From Bacillota bacterium (GTDB lineage Bacteria; Bacillota; UBA994; UBA5500): a stretch of DNA of 35,514 nucleotides. The position numbers and the translations under genes are program-made. Below the pieces are notes generated by a model. That model saw only the letters and a program-made list of their open reading frames with translations, did no database searches and was not told the origin of the DNA. The first letter of the stretch is position 1, and every line of letters starts with the position of its first letter. Location of the stretch: NCBI GenBank assembly GCA_023436245.1, contig JAEZJZ010000111.1:1-35514 (forward strand), given 5' to 3'. Below, piece after piece: positions 32,112 through 35,514 of this stretch.

Positions 32112-33530
32112 TTAGGCCAAGACCGCCGCTTCTTCTACCGCCACTGCGGATTCGGCAGGACTCTCCTTGATCACCCGCCAAGTCTTCCAACGCCCGCGCA
32201 TGTAGGCGACCACGATCACCACAGCACCAGCGAGTTCGCAGACGGGGAAGCTGATCGCCGCGTAAATGAAGGGCAGACGCATGAGCTGCACAGTGACGAA
32301 GAGGAAGGGCACCTGCACGCCCCAGCGCGAGACGATGCCGGAAATGAGGAAAGGCAGATTGTAACCAGCCCCTGCTAGGGCGGTAGCCAACCCCAACTCG
32401 AACCCTGCCACCAAGAGCATCGGCAGCAGTGCATAGATCACGCTTCTACCCATCTCAATCACGGCTGGCTCAGCAGTGAACAGGCTGAAAATCTGACGCG
32501 GGAAGGCGACGGCCAGCAGTGAGAGAACGGCCATGCTGCCCAGGCCGAGCCAGGCTGCGACTTTGGCGGTCTGGTCTGCTCGGGCCACATTGCGCGCACC
32601 GAGATTCTGGCCGACAATGGTGCTGCCGCCAGACATCAATCCATTCAGCGGCACGAAGAAGAAGTGCGCCACCCGCTGTGCGATACCCATCGCCGCCAGC
32701 GCGACCGTTCCGTAGACGGAGACAAAGCGCATGGTGAACACTTCCGCCACACTGCGGAGCAGCGATTCCACACTGGTAGGCAAACCAATCTTGATCAACT
32801 GCCAGTCGATCTCCCAATCGAGGCGCAGCAGACCCTTGAGGCTAGGGCGCACATGGCTCTTCCCTGAGAAGAGCAACCACGATCCGAAGATGAAGGACAA
32901 GGCAGCCGAGATCTCGGTAGCCAAGGCGGCACCGAGCACGCCCAAACCAAGCCCCGGCAGGCCCAAGACTGGCACGCGGTCGAAGATGAACAGCGGATCA
33001 AGGATGATGTTCAGTCCAGCGGAGAAGAACATGATCTGCATCGCCCGCTTCGAATCGCCCACGCAACGGAGTGCCGTCGCTACTGTCAGAGAGCTGAACA
33101 TGATCGGCAGCATGAACAGCCGCACTCTGCCGTAAGCTAACGCATCCTTCAAAACCACGGGGTCGTTGGTGAACAGGCTGAGCAGCCGTGGCAGGAACGG
33201 CAGGAAGAGCGCGCTGGAGATGACGGCCAAGAGCGCCTTGAAGACGAGCGTCTGCTCCACCACTCGCTGCGTCCGGGCCATGTCCTTTGCACCAAAGCTC
33301 TGCGAGATTAAAGAGACAGAGCTGTTTCCCACCACGTTGTTCAGCACGAAAGACAGCCAGTAGATGGTGGAGAACACGGTGACTGCGGCCACTGCCCCGG
33401 CAGACAAGCGTCCCACCCAGGCCATGTCCACCAAATCATAGAGAGTCTGGGCCATAAAGCCGAGCATCATGGGAATAGCCATGGCCACCAAGTTTCCGGT
33501 GACGTTGCCTTGGGTCAAATCCCGCTTCAT
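32112..33530 (-). CDS. MATE-family efflux transporter, tandem paralogue 1
   Basis: A 472-residue multidrug and toxin extrusion protein with twelve helices in two MatE halves. Typical landmarks are IPMMLGFMAQTLYDLVDMAWVGRL at the first helix, NNVVGNSSVSLISQSFGAKD after helix 2, and GGSTIVGQNLGARN at the start of the second half. It should export cationic or amphipathic compounds driven by Na+ or H+. It is very similar along its whole length to the gene at 33853-35271. The ATG at 33530 is favoured: GAGGGG lies eight bases upstream. It has its own sigma-A promoter (33579-33607). Confidence 0.93.
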   Translation of the reverse strand: MKRDLTQGNVTGNLVAMAIPMMLGFMAQTLYDLVDMAWVGRLSAGAVAAVTVFSTIYWLSFVLNNVVGNSSVSLISQSFGAKDMARTQRVVEQTLVFKALLAVISSALFLPFLPRLLSLFTNDPVVLKDALAYGRVRLFMLPIMFSSLTVATALRCVGDSKRAMQIMFFSAGLNIILDPLFIFDRVPVLGLPGLGLGVLGAALATEISAALSFIFGSWLLFSGKSHVRPSLKGLLRLDWEIDWQLIKIGLPTSVESLLRSVAEVFTMRFVSVYGTVALAAMGIAQRVAHFFFVPLNGLMSGGSTIVGQNLGARNVARADQTAKVAAWLGLGSMAVLSLLAVAFPRQIFSLFTAEPAVIEMGRSVIYALLPMLLVAGFELGLATALAGAGYNLPFLISGIVSRWGVQVPFLFVTVQLMRLPFIYAAISFPVCELAGAVVIVVAYMRGRWKTWRVIKESPAESAVAVEEAAVLA

Positions 33531-33578
33531 CGAACACACCCCTCTGTTCCCAGAGCATTTCTGGATGACTCTTGCATT

Positions 33579-33607
33579 AATATACTCTACACTCTTATTA
33601 AAGTCAA
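33579..33607 (-). promoter_or_regulatory. Sigma-A promoter of MATE paralogue 1
   Basis: Minus strand: TTGACT (33602-33607), a 17-base spacer, TATATT (33579-33584), about 49 bases before the ATG. Confidence 0.65.
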
Positions 33608-33668
33608 CCCCGATATTGAATAATCAAAGGGACAAAGCAAGAAATTCTGCTCCACGGCGAAAGCGAGA

Positions 33669-33704
33669 GCAGGCAGGCCCCGATGAACACCGGGACCTGC
33701 CTGC
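33669..33704. terminator. Imperfect hairpin in the MATE-MATE gap
   Basis: GCAGGCAGG pairs with CCTGCCTGC and is extended by a CCCGG/CCGGG-like pair with one mismatch. Beside it is the repeat at 33711-33792. In the 322-base gap between the MATE genes I see no coding sequence, only this hairpin, the repeat, a small GTTGCTT/AAGCAAC stem near 33826-33841 and the downstream gene's promoter. Confidence 0.45.
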
Positions 33705-33710
33705 GAGCGG

Positions 33711-33792
33711 GATCGTTCAGAAAGTGATTCCCCAGGGGAACGTAGCGCCACAGCATGCTGTGGCGCCGGGACTGGCTCGGCATGCCGAGCCT
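33711..33792 (-). repeat. Dispersed palindromic intergenic repeat, copy 2
   Basis: Inverted copy of the repeat at 21-106. It contains CGTTCAGAAAGT, a CCCCAGGGGAACGTAGC block, a perfect 22-bp palindrome (33745-33766) and CTCGGCATGCCGAG (33776-33789). Most blocks match copy 1 with scattered substitutions; a change in one palindrome arm is matched by its partner. Confidence 0.75.
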
Positions 33793-33852
33793 CTACAAGG
33801 CACAAACTAGACAGCCCCGCGGGCCGTTGCTTCAAAGCAACCTGATGACGGC

Positions 33853-35271
33853 TTAAGCAGAGGCGGTGGCTGCTGATTCCTCACTCGCCTGCGGAGCCAC
33901 CGGTTGCACTACCCGCCAGGTCTTCCAGCGACCCCTCAGGTAAGCGGTGACAATCACCGCACACTCCGTCACCTCGGCCAGCGCATAGCTGGCGGCCGCA
34001 TAGATAAACGGGAGCTGCATCCACTGCACAACCAGCAACAGAAACGGCACTTGCACTGCCCAACGGGCCATGATTCCAGAGATGAGGAACGGCAAATTAT
34101 AGCCGGCGCCCATCAAGGAGGTGGCGAGCCCAAAGGTCAGCCCGGCCAAACAGAGGCCTGGCATCAGCACATAGATCACGCTGCGCCCCAGCGCCAGGAC
34201 AGCCAAATCCTGCGTGAACAGCCCCAAGATCTGAGTCGGAAAAGCGTAGGCCAGCAGGCTGAAGAAGAGCATGCTGCATACACCCAGGGCGGCAGTAGTC
34301 CTGGCCGTCTGGTCCGCTCTCGGTGCGTTACCTGCACCCAGATTCTGGCCAACAATCGTGCCTCCCGCGGACATCAACCCCTCCAGTGGGACGAAGAAGA
34401 AGCGGGTCACCCGCTGCACGATGCCCATAGCGGCAACGGCCACCGTTCCATAGACGGAGACGAAGCGCAGGATTAACACCTCCGCCAGGCTGCGGAGCAG
34501 TGATTCAAAACTCACCGGCAGACCAATCATCACCAACTGCCGGTCAATCTGCCAATCCAGCCGCAGCAACCCGCGCAAGGTTGGCTGCACATAGCTCTTA
34601 CCAGAGAAAAGCATCCATGCTCCGAACAGGAAGGACAGCGCGGCCGAAATCTCAGTGGCCAAAGCGGCACCGAACACCCCGAGACCAAGCCCAGGAATGC
34701 CCAATCCGGGCACGCGCTCAAAGATGAACAGCGGGTCAAGCACGATGTTCAGCCCGGCAGAGACGAACATGATATACATGGCGCGCTTGGAATCACCGAC
34801 GCACCGCAACGCGGTGGCCACTGTCAGCGAGCTGAACATCACCGGCAACATGATCAGCCGGACGCGGCCATAGGCCAGAGCGTCCTGCAACACCACCGGG
34901 TCGGCGGTGAACAAGCTGAGCAGGCGAGGCAGCAGCACGAGCATGATCGCACTGGCGACCACCGCCAACAGCGACTTGAACACCAGCGTCTGCTCGACCA
35001 CCCGGCGGGTCCGATCCATGTCCTTTGCCCCAAAGCTCTGCGAAATCAACGACACCGAGCTGTTACCCACAATATTGTTCAAGACGAACGAGAGCCAGTA
35101 GAGCGTGGCAAAGATGGTGACCGCGGCCACTGCAGTGGACGATAACCGACCCACCCAGGCCATGTCCACCAAATCGTAGAGCGTCTGAGCCATGAAGCCG
35201 AGCATGATTGGGACACCGGTCATCACCAAGTTGGAAACCACATTGCCTTTAGTCAAATCGCGTTTCGCCAT
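33853..35271 (-). CDS. MATE-family efflux transporter, tandem paralogue 2
   Basis: A 472-residue twelve-helix MATE exporter, the upstream member of the tandem pair. Large blocks are identical to paralogue 1 (GFMAQTLYDLVDMAWVGRL, GNSSVSLISQSFGAKDM, VATALRCVGDSKRAM), while the last helices and the C-terminal tail differ (VAPQASEESAATASA). GGAGGTG lies six bases before the ATG at 35271. A TATACT-like -10 is near 35300 but no convincing -35 is seen. The 322-base repeat-bearing gap and the separate promoter of paralogue 1 suggest separate transcripts. The pair points to duplication followed by divergence in substrate range. Confidence 0.93.
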   Translation of the reverse strand: MAKRDLTKGNVVSNLVMTGVPIMLGFMAQTLYDLVDMAWVGRLSSTAVAAVTIFATLYWLSFVLNNIVGNSSVSLISQSFGAKDMDRTRRVVEQTLVFKSLLAVVASAIMLVLLPRLLSLFTADPVVLQDALAYGRVRLIMLPVMFSSLTVATALRCVGDSKRAMYIMFVSAGLNIVLDPLFIFERVPGLGIPGLGLGVFGAALATEISAALSFLFGAWMLFSGKSYVQPTLRGLLRLDWQIDRQLVMIGLPVSFESLLRSLAEVLILRFVSVYGTVAVAAMGIVQRVTRFFFVPLEGLMSAGGTIVGQNLGAGNAPRADQTARTTAALGVCSMLFFSLLAYAFPTQILGLFTQDLAVLALGRSVIYVLMPGLCLAGLTFGLATSLMGAGYNLPFLISGIMARWAVQVPFLLLVVQWMQLPFIYAAASYALAEVTECAVIVTAYLRGRWKTWRVVQPVAPQASEESAATASA

Positions 35272-35514
35272 CTTTCACACCTCCATTTCCTACCTGTCAC
35301 AGTATATGGGGGTGGCTGCATGGAAACTAGGCAAAGAACGATTCCAGCACTTACACTACCAGCAAGCAAAAGGCTGAAACGCGGGGGACTGTCCGAGACC
35401 GCTGAAGAATGGGTCAGTATTTCGGCCGTAGATAGTCAAGAACGAGTCGGCATTGCTCTCACTGATGTTTTTCCTGGAGAAATACGGCTACCTCAAGGCT
35501 GGCAGGTTGCTGCT

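Noticed and set aside
35380..35514. Open frames running to the window edge on both strands
   Set aside because: No start, ribosome site or recognisable domain. The GGGGGACTGTCC segment resembles repeat DNA, but the element is cut by the window end, so it is not called.

Overview
The window reads as chromosomal DNA of a moderately GC-rich member of the Bacillota, probably a Clostridia-like lineage. The support is indirect: strong AGGAGG-type ribosome sites, frequent GTG/TTG starts, a secreted protein with a C-terminal copper-amine-oxidase-like stalk domain, and many promoters resembling the Spo0H (sigma-H) consensus. No rRNA, tRNA, CRISPR array, prophage or intact insertion sequence was seen. 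I recognise 31 genes; one carries a frameshift and one encodes a 44-residue membrane peptide.

Layout. 1-1182: a dispersed palindromic repeat, a 20-bp hairpin and an EamA exporter. 1368-4376: an S9 peptidase and a winged-helix AlkZ-like protein. 4470-6267 (+): an MFS transporter followed by a HEAT-like protein. 6359-8417: a CPBP protease and a YefM/ParE-type toxin-antitoxin pair. 8638-12548: Dus and amidase, overlapping, then a SEC-C protein. 12757-15028: a membrane-anchored DUF5301-like protein and a frameshifted HSL-type esterase. 15282-18121: a short MGMT-family protein, a PAS protein, the 44-residue peptide and an M32 carboxypeptidase. 18196-22427: a MazG-like pyrophosphohydrolase with a partner of unknown function, a large phosphodiester-glycosidase-domain exoprotein and a small membrane protein. 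22481-28291: an M20 amidohydrolase, twin EamA exporters, a VOC protein, an RsmF-like methyltransferase and a GNAT. 28470-35271: a D-aminoacylase, TypA/BipA and twin MATE exporters.

Functional theme. The window is rich in peptide and amide hydrolysis (S9, M32, M20, D-aminoacylase, amidase, CPBP) and in small-molecule export (three EamA, one MFS, two MATE). This suits a peptide or amino-acid scavenger, but the genes are mostly single units with their own promoters and hairpin terminators, not one pathway. RsmF, Dus and TypA are translation-related.

Most notable signals. (1) Eight genes carry an upstream element of the form GCAGGAnnn, 11-12 nt, RnnGAAnnn, close to the sigma-H consensus, whereas TypA and one MATE gene carry classical sigma-A promoters. 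(2) Several families of intergenic palindromes are present, including one pair about 33.7 kb apart in opposite orientation whose 22-bp palindromes differ by a compensatory base pair. (3) One repeat supplies the stop codon of a gene. (4) A single missing base breaks an esterase whose catalytic residues are otherwise intact. I did not find a defence island or a clearly new multi-gene system; the promoter and repeat architecture is the most unusual part.
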